From CAZVGZ01 sp964627605 (GTDB lineage Bacteria; Latescibacterota; MWCZ01; CAZVGZ01): a DNA stretch of 64,000 nucleotides. Shown in pieces: positions 52,828 to 62,924 of this stretch. The stretch is taken from NCBI GenBank assembly GCA_964627605.1, contig CAZVGZ010000003.1:84758-148757 (forward strand), written 5' to 3'. The stretch's first letter is position 1. Each line of letters opens with the position of its first letter. Under the pieces are notes generated by a model. The model was not told the origin of the DNA and did not search any database. It saw only the letters and a program-made list of their open reading frames with translations. The translations under genes were made by a program, and so were the position numbers.

Positions 52828-53064
52828 ATGAAACTAGTGATCCAAGACGGTGACAACGTGCTTAAGGCCGACATTGAGGATGGACGCCTGCTGGTCGAGC
52901 AGTTGACCACCGACCCCGACTCAGGCGGGTGGGTGCTTCAGAATAAGGTGGTGTTGGACAATCAGATCTATCCAAAAGTTGGGGATATCGAGCGGTCGTT
53001 CCGCCTCGCCGCCGAGCAGTTGAGCATACTCCTGCACATGGGCGACAGCGATAGCGGTTCCTGA
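52828..53064 (+). CDS. Small hypothetical protein upstream of tamB
   Basis: This 78-residue protein starts at ATG 52828, supported by AGAGGTG upstream; an ATG at 52798 in the same frame is less well placed. The sequence is strand-rich (MKLVIQDGDNVLKADIED; GGWVLQNKVVLDNQI) and ends in an amphipathic helix (FRLAAEQLSILLHMG). I recognise no domain and see no signal peptide. It lies between the M28 peptidase and tamB genes and may be co-transcribed with tamB. Confidence 0.55.
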   Translation: MKLVIQDGDNVLKADIEDGRLLVEQLTTDPDSGGWVLQNKVVLDNQIYPKVGDIERSFRLAAEQLSILLHMGDSDSGS

Positions 53065-53136
53065 GTTGGTTCGCCCACCACTCCGAAGCTGCGTCCAACT
53101 GACCAGCAATAGAAAAAATCCGCGAGAGACAAGCAG

Positions 53137-56100
53137 ATGCGCCTGATCCATCGAATTCTAGTTGTTGCGGGTGGATTATTGGGCGCGATCTTGGCCCTGA
53201 CCTGGATGGCATATCTGATACTCGTGTCTCCCATCGGCATGGGCTGGATCGCTGGTAAACTGGAGGGTACTGCCGCCGAAAACGGGATATCCCTGTCTAT
53301 TGGAACATTGGGTTTTGGCTTGTGGGATGGCATTTCGGCCCAAGATCTGAAACTAAAAACGGAGGACAATCGCTTTGAGCTGAAAGCAGGTTCAGTGTCG
53401 ATCATCCCCAGGCTATCGGAGCTATTTCACGGCGGGCGTGGTGTCGAGTCGGTCACGGTTGAACGGGTCGTGGCGGTTGTCCATCGAGACACGCTCGCAG
53501 CCCCAGTTAGCGGTCAGCATTCCCCTTTCAATATCACCCAACTTGTCCATTTCTTCCCCGACAGGTTTGAAGTCCTGAAAAGCGGCGTCAGAGTTGGCGG
53601 CCATGGCGTCGATTTCGACTCTCTACTTGTTGTTCGGCAGGCGTCGATCGACGATTCAGTTCTGACTGTTTCGCTAAGCGCTGTTGGCTGGACAGATGTG
53701 GCACTCGTCGATTCTATCCCTCTTTTGGCCAGAAGCGAAATCAGAATGAGAGGCGCTGAGATACTGGTTGACACGGTCACCGTGACACTCGGATCGGTTC
53801 ATCTTGTCGGGAGTGGGCGCACCGCCTCACCATCACAAGGCCCATTCGATCTCGGCATTCAGGTCCGCGCTGACCTATCTGACCTGCCAACTCAACTCAC
53901 CGAATCTGACCTGTCCGGCGTGGCGCATCTATCCGCCGAGTTTTTTGGGGTGCCAGGTAGATGGGATGGCGGTGCGACTCTGCATGCCCCCAGGCTTTCA
54001 ACACCTTGGCTCGACGCAGATACCGTTTCTGCCAAAGTGACCGCCACGCCTGGTGGAGGAATGGCAATTGTTGTCAGTGGCCGGTTGATCGGAGCAGACG
54101 TTCGAGTACGTGCCGAGAGCAACTCCACAGGTGGATATTCGCTAACCGCAACTATCGACACCCTTAATCTGGGGCGGATAAAAGAGATACGGGGGCTGCC
54201 AATTGGGGTGAGGCGCACTCCACTCCTCGGCAGATTCGCAGTTGACGCCAATGTTTCTGGACCGTCGGCAGATTCGATAGCCAGCGGCGAGCTTGCTGTC
54301 ACATTCGATTCCCTGGTCGTGGGGCGAAGAGTCTATGGGGATGCTTGGGTGAACGCTCAAGTAGAGGATCGAATGCTCAACGCGAAGGCACATGCTCTGC
54401 ACGCCGATGTGTCGCTTGAGGGCGTGTTCTCGCTTGTTCGTCCGCTTGACCTCGCCGTCGAAGCTACCGTTGCGGCGTTGGACTCCATATTAGGCGTCTG
54501 GGGCGTGAGGTTCGTTACCGGCTCGACGAACCTAAAGGGTCGTCTGACTGGGCCTTTTCGCCATCCTGGTTTCTCTCTATTTGGGCCTTTCCAGAGTGTC
54601 AACATAGGTAGTGTGTCTATGGGTGAAGGGCGTCTTACCGTGTCGAGGGAGGCGGGGCACGGGATGTTGGCACGGCTCATTTCTGCCGACGGCGCGCTGG
54701 AGGTTGATGGCCGATTCTACCCGGACTGGAAAGGTCTTGACTCATCAGTTGTCTCGGTTAGCAACGCAACAATCGAGCGTTTGGTTGGCAAACGGATCAG
54801 ATCGACAGGTCTGTCTGGCGATATTTCTGGGGTTGCGGCTGGAAGCGGGAAATGGCGGGAACTGGTTGTCAGTGCCGAAGCCGCCACCAGATCGCTGATG
54901 TGGAATCACCATTCCTTTGGTGGATTTGCCGCCAAAGCGGTGTTGGCTAATCGCCGGATATCCGCGAACGCGCTGGGCGGCGATCACGCCTTGATCGTGG
55001 ACTTCGACCTTGGACTTGATTCTGGAGCTAACTCCTCTGCCAAAGCGACCTGGGTCAAATTGGACTTTGGGAAGACGCTCTCGGCCCTCCTGGAAAGGAC
55101 GTTAACCAAGATATCCGGTACTACTGACGGTGATCTGTCAATCGTGTGGGGGCCGGATGTTGTCACTGGCGTGAGCGGTGCCGGGCGACTGTCCGACGCG
55201 ACGGTTTCGATGGGCCTATCAACATTCAATCTGGCGCGACCGGCTGCCGTGGTATTTACAGCCGGAGGGGTCGGCATTACGGAGCCTTTGGAGCTTTCAT
55301 CGGGAGATCAGCGCGTTGTCGCCGTTGGCGAGTATCACCGTGAGCGTCCTTTGGATTTTCTATTGAGCGCTGACCGCCTAAACGTGGGTCAACTCGCCAA
55401 CATCGCGGGATACGATACCGATTTGAAGGGTGTGTTGTCAGCCAGATTTCACGTTAAGGGCACCGCCAGAAATCCGCGCTTGGATTCTGCGTACTTTGGT
55501 GCTAGAACGCTCAGTTTGGGACTGACGAGTATAGATACGATCAGCGTTCTGGTGAGCGCGTCGGGTCGTGGACCAGACATACAGATCGATAGAGGGCGAG
55601 TTGCGATGCGCGGGCTAAGTATTGGCAAATTGACTGTTGATGCCGCCAGCGCCAGTCTGCGGGCGGGAAACGATACGTTATGGGTGGACAGCATCCAAAG
55701 CGGGCTCGCCCGAGGGAGTCTGAGCGGAAGTGCCATGGCGACTTTCAATCTTCTCAGCTTGCCGACGTCGCGGCTGACTTCTCCAAGATTCGAGATGAGG
55801 ATGAACGCTGACAGCGCGGAGATCAGTGTGCCTTGGGATAGCAGGCTTGGGCGGTTGCGTAGGGGCGGTGCCATCGTTGACGGACACCTCTGGGTCGATG
55901 GGCGTTCGTGGAAGTCATCTCAACTTTCTGCGAAAATTGCTGTCGACACATTCGCCGTGATATCTCCAGCCGGGCGGTCATCTATCCACACCTCGCACCC
56001 CATGACGATTGAGCACACTGAGCGGAGTGGATGGGCAGCGCGTTCAGGGGCCCAACTGATCATGATGGACATGGGCGACACCGCTGGCGTATTGATCGTT

Positions 56101-58101
56101 GAATCTGGCGATACCGGTCGCATTTCAGCTTTTGGCAGCAAGATCGATCTTGCGGTGGCGGAGACTTTTTGGCCTATCGTGCGGCTGGGTGAGACGGATA
56201 TTGTTGACGAAGGACGTATCGCTGGGACGCTGAACGCCCGCCTGTCGTTTGCCGCGAACGCCCAAGGATTTGCAGGCCAACTGCGGTCTGTTGCGTCCGA
56301 TGCAAGATACAAAGACTTCACCGCCGATTCGCTGGTGGTTTCAGCATCGATCGGTGAACGGATGGTGTCCATTCATGAAGCCACGGCGTGGCACAATGGG
56401 AGCGCACTCCGATTGACGGGGACGGTGCCCTACGATCGAGAGGGGAGCGCTGATCTTATACTTCGTGGCCGAAACCACCCAATCGGGCCATTTGTTGTCG
56501 GACTTCTGCCGGAGCTTGTCACAGAGACATACACCGAAAAGACTCCTTGGAGCGAGGTGACACCAAGCTGGTCGGGGCGTGTTGGTCTCAGCCGCAAACG
56601 GTTTCTCTCGTCAGCGGCGAGGGGTAGAACCCCAGAGGCTTTGCCTACCGATGAGCCTTCACCTAGTCGAGCCGTAGAAGGTGTGGCTACTCTCAATCTG
56701 CGGCTTCGCGGACAGGTTGATTCGCTTTCAGTCGATGGAGGCGTGCGTGTCACCGGCGCTGTTTTGCAGATGATAAACCTCGAAAACCCCGCGCGAATAG
56801 ATACCACCGAAATCCGGTTTACAGACAACAGGCTACTCCTATCCCCAACGCGGATTGTCGTCCGGGACGGTCCTGCCCGGAGCCTGGATGAAGATCAAAT
56901 AACCGTTGGTGGATCATATGATCTAAATTCGGGCCACTTCGATTGGGAGGCCAAATTTGATCGCCCGCAGTTGGGAGTTGTGCGCGTCGCAGACCTGGAA
57001 CTTCCAGGCTATCTGTTTTTCCTGGAGACGCTCAGGCCGGTGATTCAACGCCTTAGGCGGGAAAATATCGCTCGAGTCGTTCCTGAAGGTGCGTTGTCGT
57101 GGTCAGGAGATTTCAGACGCTCTCTCTTGTCAGGGAGTCTCTCCCTATCCCAATCGCGATTGGAACAGGATATAACAGTTCTTGATCTGCTAGGCCCTTC
57201 GAGCCGTTTGGGGTTGGGTGACTGGGTGGCGGGGATAACTCTTGATGTCGGTGTAACAACCTCTGGGACAGCGGAGATCGACAATAACCTGGCTGACCTG
57301 GAAGCGCAGGGCGACCTTCGTTTCGGTGGCGCTGTGCTCGACCCGTCGATGGTTGGTCGTCTGGATGTGGTTCCAGGGGGGATCGTACGGTATCTGCGGC
57401 AAGATTTTGTGGTGGAAACTTGCCAGATCGTGTTCGACGACCCAGACGAACCAAATCCACTTGTGACGCTTAGCGCCTCGACATCAACTGAGACTCAAGC
57501 GAGCGGCGTGGACAGTGGAGAGGTTGAGGTTTGGATGGTCACCTTGGATCTCCGGGGGCGAACTAACGATCTGGTGACAGAGCTGATAGCGGCGACCGAT
57601 CACGACCGATTGGAGAGGTTTGGCGATGTTTTTCTGCTCTTGACCCTGGGGCTGACCCCCGATCAGCTTCTTGAGCAGCAGACCACTCAACGGCAGATGA
57701 AGGAGGCTGGCAAGACGCTCACGCAAGATTTGGCACTCAGCCAGCTGTCAAACGCCCTTGAGGGTCTGACGGGGCTCGACCGCGTTACAGTCACCAGCGA
57801 GGACCTCTTTGACCCGGCCTCTGAAAAGACGGTAAAAATCGGCCAGACAATCAAATTTTTGGACAGGACTTTGACCGCCTCCGTCACCGGATCGGTTCTT
57901 ACTGGGGGCCCCGCCGTGGTCAGCGAAGTGACACCGACAGCGATTCAGTTGGAGTGGGTGGTGATCGAACGTTCTGACGGGATCCCCTATGTCGATACCA
58001 TCGCTCTGGTGGTCAGCCAGCGCGACGTGGACGACGAAACGTTGGGGCACGATCGAACGCGGCAGGCTGCCGACCTGCGTTACCGATACCGTTTCCGATG
58101 A
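53137..58101 (+). CDS. tamB: TamB-like translocation and assembly module protein
   Basis: TamB spans the periplasm from an N-terminal inner-membrane anchor and helps move lipid or protein to the outer membrane. This 1654-residue protein has the anchor IHRILVVAGGLLGAILALTW, a very long repetitive beta-strand region (AsmA/TamB type, for example LRLTGTVPYDREGSADLILR) and a C-terminal DUF490 (TamB) domain with QGDLRFGGAVLDPSMVGRLD and LDVVPGGIVRYLRQDFVVE. It is longer than E. coli TamB (about 1260). It overlaps the downstream tamA-like gene by 4 bases (ATGA), the classic tamAB partnership in reversed order. Confidence 0.9.
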   Translation: MRLIHRILVVAGGLLGAILALTWMAYLILVSPIGMGWIAGKLEGTAAENGISLSIGTLGFGLWDGISAQDLKLKTEDNRFELKAGSVSIIPRLSELFHGGRGVESVTVERVVAVVHRDTLAAPVSGQHSPFNITQLVHFFPDRFEVLKSGVRVGGHGVDFDSLLVVRQASIDDSVLTVSLSAVGWTDVALVDSIPLLARSEIRMRGAEILVDTVTVTLGSVHLVGSGRTASPSQGPFDLGIQVRADLSDLPTQLTESDLSGVAHLSAEFFGVPGRWDGGATLHAPRLSTPWLDADTVSAKVTATPGGGMAIVVSGRLIGADVRVRAESNSTGGYSLTATIDTLNLGRIKEIRGLPIGVRRTPLLGRFAVDANVSGPSADSIASGELAVTFDSLVVGRRVYGDAWVNAQVEDRMLNAKAHALHADVSLEGVFSLVRPLDLAVEATVAALDSILGVWGVRFVTGSTNLKGRLTGPFRHPGFSLFGPFQSVNIGSVSMGEGRLTVSREAGHGMLARLISADGALEVDGRFYPDWKGLDSSVVSVSNATIERLVGKRIRSTGLSGDISGVAAGSGKWRELVVSAEAATRSLMWNHHSFGGFAAKAVLANRRISANALGGDHALIVDFDLGLDSGANSSAKATWVKLDFGKTLSALLERTLTKISGTTDGDLSIVWGPDVVTGVSGAGRLSDATVSMGLSTFNLARPAAVVFTAGGVGITEPLELSSGDQRVVAVGEYHRERPLDFLLSADRLNVGQLANIAGYDTDLKGVLSARFHVKGTARNPRLDSAYFGARTLSLGLTSIDTISVLVSASGRGPDIQIDRGRVAMRGLSIGKLTVDAASASLRAGNDTLWVDSIQSGLARGSLSGSAMATFNLLSLPTSRLTSPRFEMRMNADSAEISVPWDSRLGRLRRGGAIVDGHLWVDGRSWKSSQLSAKIAVDTFAVISPAGRSSIHTSHPMTIEHTERSGWAARSGAQLIMMDMGDTAGVLIVESGDTGRISAFGSKIDLAVAETFWPIVRLGETDIVDEGRIAGTLNARLSFAANAQGFAGQLRSVASDARYKDFTADSLVVSASIGERMVSIHEATAWHNGSALRLTGTVPYDREGSADLILRGRNHPIGPFVVGLLPELVTETYTEKTPWSEVTPSWSGRVGLSRKRFLSSAARGRTPEALPTDEPSPSRAVEGVATLNLRLRGQVDSLSVDGGVRVTGAVLQMINLENPARIDTTEIRFTDNRLLLSPTRIVVRDGPARSLDEDQITVGGSYDLNSGHFDWEAKFDRPQLGVVRVADLELPGYLFFLETLRPVIQRLRRENIARVVPEGALSWSGDFRRSLLSGSLSLSQSRLEQDITVLDLLGPSSRLGLGDWVAGITLDVGVTTSGTAEIDNNLADLEAQGDLRFGGAVLDPSMVGRLDVVPGGIVRYLRQDFVVETCQIVFDDPDEPNPLVTLSASTSTETQASGVDSGEVEVWMVTLDLRGRTNDLVTELIAATDHDRLERFGDVFLLLTLGLTPDQLLEQQTTQRQMKEAGKTLTQDLALSQLSNALEGLTGLDRVTVTSEDLFDPASEKTVKIGQTIKFLDRTLTASVTGSVLTGGPAVVSEVTPTAIQLEWVVIERSDGIPYVDTIALVVSQRDVDDETLGHDRTRQAADLRYRYRFR

Positions 58102-60062
58102 GACTGCGAGCGTTCTCTTGCAGCGGTTTCGCCATCGTAACCGGTCTCGTGGTGCTTCATTCAGCCGCGATCGGAGCGGTGCTCTATGTGGACCGGATAA
58201 CGATAGTAGAAGAGAGGGAGGGCATCCCTGGCGACAATCTGGATGCCCAAACCTACGACGCGCTCCGTGAACTGATGTCTACAACGACACCTTCAGGGTG
58301 GAGGCTGTGGTGGCCTGTTCACTACGATGAGGCTCTGATAGAAGCTGATACCGCTGCGATTGCAGATTACTACAGAGACCAAGGCTATCTTGACGCCAAC
58401 TGCAAGCTTTTCGTCGATCCTACGGACAGAAGTGGTACCCACATTGTTGTGACGATCACTGTGAGTGGCATCGCTTCCAAAGACCGGTATGTCCTTGGCG
58501 GCGTCGTTTTCAACGGAACGACGTCGATTCCCGCATCAAGCATCAAGGCCCAGTTCCGAAGTGCATACGGCGACAGTACCCGCACCGCACCCTATTTCCG
58601 TCCTCCCATCGCTCTTGGCAACTTAGATGATCTGACAGCGGTCTACGGCGATTCTGGTTTTCTTGATACCACAAGTTTCCGCATCTCACAGCGGCTGGTG
58701 GTCAGCGAACCTGAACGGCGTGTGGATGTCATCTACGATGTGATCGAATATCAACCGCTTTTTCTGGACACAACGGCGATCAGGCGTTGGTCTTTCAACG
58801 AACCGATTTTCACCGACGCCGACCTGATACGAGATGAGATGGAAGACGCTGGATTGATTGTAGGGCGGAGGATTTCGAGAACGGCCATAGCGACCGCCGA
58901 GCGGCGGATCTTTGAGCTTGGTAGTTTTCGCCGTGTGGAGATAGAGCTTGACACCGCCATTAGTCGCTTGCCGAGTCGCGGGCTCAACGTATGGCTCTCC
59001 GAGGAGAAAGCCGGTGATCTACTGCTAGAAGGCGGCTACGAAACCAATGTGGGACCACGGGTCAGGGGAAGCATCGCCTACCGAAATCTGGGCAAAGCGA
59101 TAGGGCGACCCCGTGGTAGGGCCCGCTCGTTGGAGCTAAGTGGAAAACTAAGTGCGCCAGAGCGACAGTTGCGATTGTCCTATTTTCAACCACGTTTTCC
59201 GGCATTCGCCGAACGTGGAGTTCACCGATGGCGGGTCGGCCTCGAAGTCGAATCGTTCGCTGACTGGACTGAGTTTGTCGAGACCGATGTGGATACAGGG
59301 TTTACCCGTGAGCTTGGACTCTCAGTGTCGGTGAGCAAGCGGATAAGGAGGTCATCACAGCTTCGCGTAGGATACGAGGTCACCCGCGAGGACAGGCTGA
59401 CGGACCAACCCAAGGATAGCAGCGGCACCAGTTCGGCGGTGGACGTCGTTCTGGCGTCGGATACACGTAACGACCTGTTTGCGCCAACTGGCGGCCACTT
59501 CAGGTTTGCTCGTTTGCGAGTGGGCAACCTCCTATTCAACCGAGCAAACCTTTGGATTAGGCCTGAGTTAGGGTTGCGTTGGTATAGACGCCTCTGGAAG
59601 CGTTTGGTCGGGGCGGTTGCGATAGATGTGGGGGTGGTGGCGATCATTGGAGAGCCGCCTGACCCCACCGACAGGTTTTGGCCCAATGATCGGCTCTCGC
59701 CTGTTAGGGGATACACCCCCTCATTCCTCTCACCTCGTATACCCGCTGAGGCGATTCTTACTTGGCAGAACGAGGTTCGATGGACTCTTATCAGCGACTG
59801 GTGGCGAATAAACGCGTTTGGGCTGACACTGTTCGGGGATGTTGGACGGGGATGGCCCGGACTTGGTCAGGCTCGCGATGATGGACTCGCTGTTCTTGAC
59901 CCTCGCAAACTGAAGGGGTCTGTCGGGGGAGGGGTCACACTGGACGTGTTTATTCCGTTCACGATTCAGATGGCGTTCCCGCTCAGCAACAACACAGAAA
60001 ATGCCGCCAAAGTCCGGTTCAAAGAGAGGCGACTGCTTTTCACTCTCGGACACGCTTTTTGA
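58098..60062 (+). CDS. tamA: TamA/BamA-like Omp85 outer-membrane protein
   Basis: The 654-residue protein has a signal peptide (AIVTGLVVLHSAAIGA), about three POTRA-like modules (YYRDQGYLDANCKLFV; YVLGGVVFNGTTSIPASSI; GRRISRTAIATAERRIFELG) and a C-terminal beta-barrel with the RGY motif SPVRGYTPSFLSPRIPAEA and terminal LGHAF. It is the outer-membrane partner of the adjacent TamB, with overlapping start and stop. BamA has five POTRAs and TamA three, so TamA is the better label; strict orthology cannot be proven by eye. Confidence 0.85.
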   Translation: MRLRAFSCSGFAIVTGLVVLHSAAIGAVLYVDRITIVEEREGIPGDNLDAQTYDALRELMSTTTPSGWRLWWPVHYDEALIEADTAAIADYYRDQGYLDANCKLFVDPTDRSGTHIVVTITVSGIASKDRYVLGGVVFNGTTSIPASSIKAQFRSAYGDSTRTAPYFRPPIALGNLDDLTAVYGDSGFLDTTSFRISQRLVVSEPERRVDVIYDVIEYQPLFLDTTAIRRWSFNEPIFTDADLIRDEMEDAGLIVGRRISRTAIATAERRIFELGSFRRVEIELDTAISRLPSRGLNVWLSEEKAGDLLLEGGYETNVGPRVRGSIAYRNLGKAIGRPRGRARSLELSGKLSAPERQLRLSYFQPRFPAFAERGVHRWRVGLEVESFADWTEFVETDVDTGFTRELGLSVSVSKRIRRSSQLRVGYEVTREDRLTDQPKDSSGTSSAVDVVLASDTRNDLFAPTGGHFRFARLRVGNLLFNRANLWIRPELGLRWYRRLWKRLVGAVAIDVGVVAIIGEPPDPTDRFWPNDRLSPVRGYTPSFLSPRIPAEAILTWQNEVRWTLISDWWRINAFGLTLFGDVGRGWPGLGQARDDGLAVLDPRKLKGSVGGGVTLDVFIPFTIQMAFPLSNNTENAAKVRFKERRLLFTLGHAF

Positions 60063-60118
60063 GTTCCCTTGATGATCGGGCCGAGTGGGGCCACTTTCTA
60101 TCGGTGAAGAGGGCGCCA

Positions 60119-60577
60119 ATGTTGCGGTCTGACGCCGTTCAAGTCGAGCCTTTGAACCGCGAAAATGCGCCTGACGCAGCAGCGCTCATTCGCCGTGTAT
60201 TCACAGTAGAATTTCCCGCGTTGGTCTCTGAGTGCGCGGACACAGTTGACCTGGACGATCTGATCGCCGCCGACGGCGACCTTCTGGACGCGATTGTCGC
60301 TGACGACAGGTTGGCGACAGTAGGCGAGGTCTGGAGGTGTGCGCTGATCGGAGTTTTGCGGCGGCCTGACGGCGACGACAAGCTGATTGTAGTGCCTGAA
60401 GATCGCAGTCAGACATCCGACCTGAGCGGTGTTATTGACGGTTTCAGCGAGCGGCTCACATCCTGGTGGGACCAAAACGAGAGGTCTGTGGGATGCCAGG
60501 GAGTAGATGCGGCCGCTCAACTGCTGCTCGACTGCATGCAGGTCGGGTCGCTTTTTGAGGAGACTGAACGTGGCTAA
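60119..60577 (+). CDS. Hypothetical acidic protein
   Basis: ATG 60119 with GAGGG upstream gives 152 residues; an in-frame TTG at 60059 and GTG at 60104 are alternatives. The start (VEPLNRENAPDAAALIRRVF) has the look of a GNAT-type first strand and helix, but no acetyl-CoA-binding motif follows. The remainder is acidic and helical (CADTVDLDDLIAADGDLLDA), and it ends with the GVDAAAQLLLDCMQVG helix. The function is unknown. It overlaps the next small zinc-ribbon gene by 8 bases and sits between tamA and aroK. Confidence 0.55.
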   Translation: MLRSDAVQVEPLNRENAPDAAALIRRVFTVEFPALVSECADTVDLDDLIAADGDLLDAIVADDRLATVGEVWRCALIGVLRRPDGDDKLIVVPEDRSQTSDLSGVIDGFSERLTSWWDQNERSVGCQGVDAAAQLLLDCMQVGSLFEETERG

Positions 60578-60761
60578 GTCCCAACGTCCGCTCACCTGTG
60601 ACACATGCGGCAAAGCGTCGCCGAAACTTAAGCGGGCGGTCCTCGACTCTGGCTACAATGCTCTGGGCAAAGCACCGCTATGGAACTGTGAGTCATGCTA
60701 CTCCCAAAAGCAGGAGTCGAGACACACCGCTGACGAGTCGGTGATGGACGATTCCAAATGA
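60570..60761 (+). CDS. Small zinc-ribbon-like protein
   Basis: GTG 60570 is supported by GAGGAG 7 bases upstream. The 63-residue protein has two Cys pairs (CDTCGKASPKLKRA and CESCYSQ) spaced for a treble-clef or zinc-ribbon fold, and it is basic at the N terminus and acidic at the end. No family is recognised. Its stop overlaps aroK by 4 bases (ATGA), so it is translated with that gene. A small nucleic-acid- or protein-binding role is conceivable. Confidence 0.6.
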   Translation: MAKSQRPLTCDTCGKASPKLKRAVLDSGYNALGKAPLWNCESCYSQKQESRHTADESVMDDSK

Positions 60762-61291
60762 GTTGCGTGGTGCTTATCGGTTTTATGGGGGTTGGAAAAA
60801 GCGTGGTGGGGAGCGCGTTGGCTGGTAAGCTGAGTTGGCCGTTCTTGGACACAGACGAGATCGTTGAGGAGCAGGCGGGCATCCCTATCTCAACGCTGTT
60901 CGAAGAGCGCGGCGAACCAGCATTCCGAAAGCTGGAATCCGAGGCTATCGCAATCGCGCTAACTGAAGACCCGTCGGTGATATCGTTAGGTGGCGGGGCG
61001 CCGACGCAGGCAAGCAATTGGGACCTGCTTCGCAAGATCCAAGCGTTTGTCGTATGGTTGGACGCGCCCGTTGAGATTATTGTGGACCGCATCGGAACTG
61101 CTGGCAGCCGACCGCTTCTCGCTGGACTTGACCAGGAGTCCCGGAACGCCAAGATTGTAGATATGCTCGCTGTCAGGCGTTCGTCCTATGAAATGGCGAA
61201 TTTGAGGTTTTTCACCGACAACACCGCGAGTCCGATGGAGTGGGCCGCGAGGCTGGCATCGGATTTGGAACACCTGAAAGCGACAGCCTAG
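60758..61291 (+). CDS. aroK: Shikimate kinase
   Basis: Shikimate kinase phosphorylates shikimate in aromatic amino-acid synthesis. The 177-residue protein has Walker A GFMGVGKSVVG, the shikimate-binding DTDEIVEEQAG, FRKLESEA, the Gly-rich LGGGAP, a LID-region Arg (SRPLLAG) and RRSSYEMA near the end. The start codon overlaps the zinc-ribbon gene. No other shikimate-pathway genes are adjacent. Confidence 0.93.
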   Translation: MSCVVLIGFMGVGKSVVGSALAGKLSWPFLDTDEIVEEQAGIPISTLFEERGEPAFRKLESEAIAIALTEDPSVISLGGGAPTQASNWDLLRKIQAFVVWLDAPVEIIVDRIGTAGSRPLLAGLDQESRNAKIVDMLAVRRSSYEMANLRFFTDNTASPMEWAARLASDLEHLKATA

Positions 61292-61378
61292 ATGAGCTTT
61301 ATCATTGCAGACGATCTACCTGCGCTCTCTGTTTCTGGCGCGGTATCCAGGTATTTTTACTCAGACACGAGGCGAACT

Positions 61379-61861
61379 GTGGAGAAATCGGACACGATTT
61401 ATCTGACCCGTGAAGGCAGGCAGAAGATTGAGGACGAACTGCATCGGCTCAAATACACCTCCCGCCCGGCGTCTCAGAAGGCGATTGCGGTGGCGCGTGA
61501 AAAGGGCGACCTGAGCGAAAACGCTGAGTATACAGCGGCCAAAGAGGTGCAGCAGCAGTTGGAGCGGCGAATAGCAGAGCTTCAGAATCAGCTCACCCGC
61601 GCCGTGCCGGTCGAAGATATGGGCTGGCCGGAGGGGGAGATTCATATAGGCTGCTATGTGGAGCTTGAAGACCTGGATACAGGGCACCAACTGTCCTGGA
61701 CGCTGGTTTCCCACGCAGAAGCCAACTCTGCCGAACGGAAAATTTCCGCCTCATCTCCGATTGGTGAAGGGCTGGCTGGCCACAAAGAGGGTCAAGAGGT
61801 GGAGATAGTCGTTCCTGCCGGAACTAAACGGTTCAAAATACTTAAAGTCGAACGCAGATAG
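61379..61861 (+). CDS. greA: Transcription elongation factor GreA
   Basis: GreA rescues backtracked RNA polymerase by stimulating transcript cleavage. The N-terminal coiled coil carries the signature REKGDLSENAEYTAAKEVQQ, with the acidic tip (DLSENAEY), and the C-terminal globular domain has SSPIGEGLAGHKEGQEVEIV. GTG 61379 with a GAGG site gives 160 residues, the standard length; an upstream in-frame ATG at 61292, abutting the aroK stop, would add a non-homologous tail and is less likely. Confidence 0.95.
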   Translation: MEKSDTIYLTREGRQKIEDELHRLKYTSRPASQKAIAVAREKGDLSENAEYTAAKEVQQQLERRIAELQNQLTRAVPVEDMGWPEGEIHIGCYVELEDLDTGHQLSWTLVSHAEANSAERKISASSPIGEGLAGHKEGQEVEIVVPAGTKRFKILKVERR

Positions 61862-61901
61862 CCCCCAAAGTCTCACCCTTAAAGAAGCGTAACTTTCAGT
61901 C

Positions 61902-62819
61902 GTGAAAACATTAAGGACCACGGTTGCGATGTGGCACGTCTATCTGCTTACGAGTCTGACGGTGGTTGTCGGATGCTCAGTCCGGCGATCTGCCACTAAA
62001 GCCGTCGCCGAATTTGCTGCGAGCCAGATGCCCCCTAAAGCCGCCTACCGGATTCGGGCGATCCCGCAGCCTGACACATCCTCAAGCATCGAGTGGTTCT
62101 ACACTGTCGGCGAGGACAGGTCACTTACGCTGGACTACCAGGGCCTAAAGGTCACAGTGGAGTATCTGGACGAGGACGATCTGAACGCTGAGTTCGGACC
62201 TCAAAGCGACATTGAGCGCCAGGTCCAAGACGAGTTTTCCTACAGCTATTTCACGAACTGGAGCGTTGAAGACCCTGAGCTCAATTTCGTCGTGCCGAAA
62301 ATGATCGTATTCCGCATTACCGTCCGCAACGAGCTGTTGGCCAAAGTCCTGCTTGATCCACGCGAAGTAAGGCTCTACCCGGACAGGGACCGGCGAGAGT
62401 TCTACGAGATCGTTCAGGGCGCGACATCATCCCTAGGTCGAGCCCCTGGCGACGGTCAAGAGGGCTATCGAGGCGGATCGGCCGGCAGTATCTGGAATGC
62501 GGTGCTGTACCCTCTACCCCCTCGTGAGGAGTACGTCTTTCGAGGTGAGGAGTTCACAGGGCTGCTGACTTTCAACATATTTGATGAAGATGTAGAGTTT
62601 GTAACGCTCCTCCTACGCCGCTTTGTCACCAGGTTCGACGCGTACGGCAACTACCTTGCGCGGAAGGATTTTCCGTTCCGATTCCGAATAGAGCAGGGAC
62701 TTTTCGTTGAGCCTGGTGCCACAGAGGATGAGCGTCTGGCCGCCGAGCGATGGAAAGCTCTACATGATGACACCGACGGCCCGTGGCGCCACTGGACGAG
62801 GGTGCGTGAAGGGATGTGA
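61902..62819 (+). CDS. Hypothetical lipoprotein
   Basis: GTG 61902 opens a 305-residue protein with a signal ending VVVGC (lipobox), so it should be a lipoprotein. The mature part has alternating beta strands (LTLDYQGLKVTVEYL; KMIVFRITVRNELLAKVLL; YVFRGEEFTGLLTFNIF) and a Tyr/Arg-rich middle. It contains no domain I can name. It stands alone between greA and rraA. Confidence 0.7.
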   Translation: MKTLRTTVAMWHVYLLTSLTVVVGCSVRRSATKAVAEFAASQMPPKAAYRIRAIPQPDTSSSIEWFYTVGEDRSLTLDYQGLKVTVEYLDEDDLNAEFGPQSDIERQVQDEFSYSYFTNWSVEDPELNFVVPKMIVFRITVRNELLAKVLLDPREVRLYPDRDRREFYEIVQGATSSLGRAPGDGQEGYRGGSAGSIWNAVLYPLPPREEYVFRGEEFTGLLTFNIFDEDVEFVTLLLRRFVTRFDAYGNYLARKDFPFRFRIEQGLFVEPGATEDERLAAERWKALHDDTDGPWRHWTRVREGM

Positions 62820-62924
62820 TGTGATGTCAAGCATCGACTTTTGGTGCCAAACATCTCCCGCCAAGTTGATTAACCGCTTCGATAGACCAACAATAGCCGC
62901 ATCAATAACTGAGGATGGTACAGG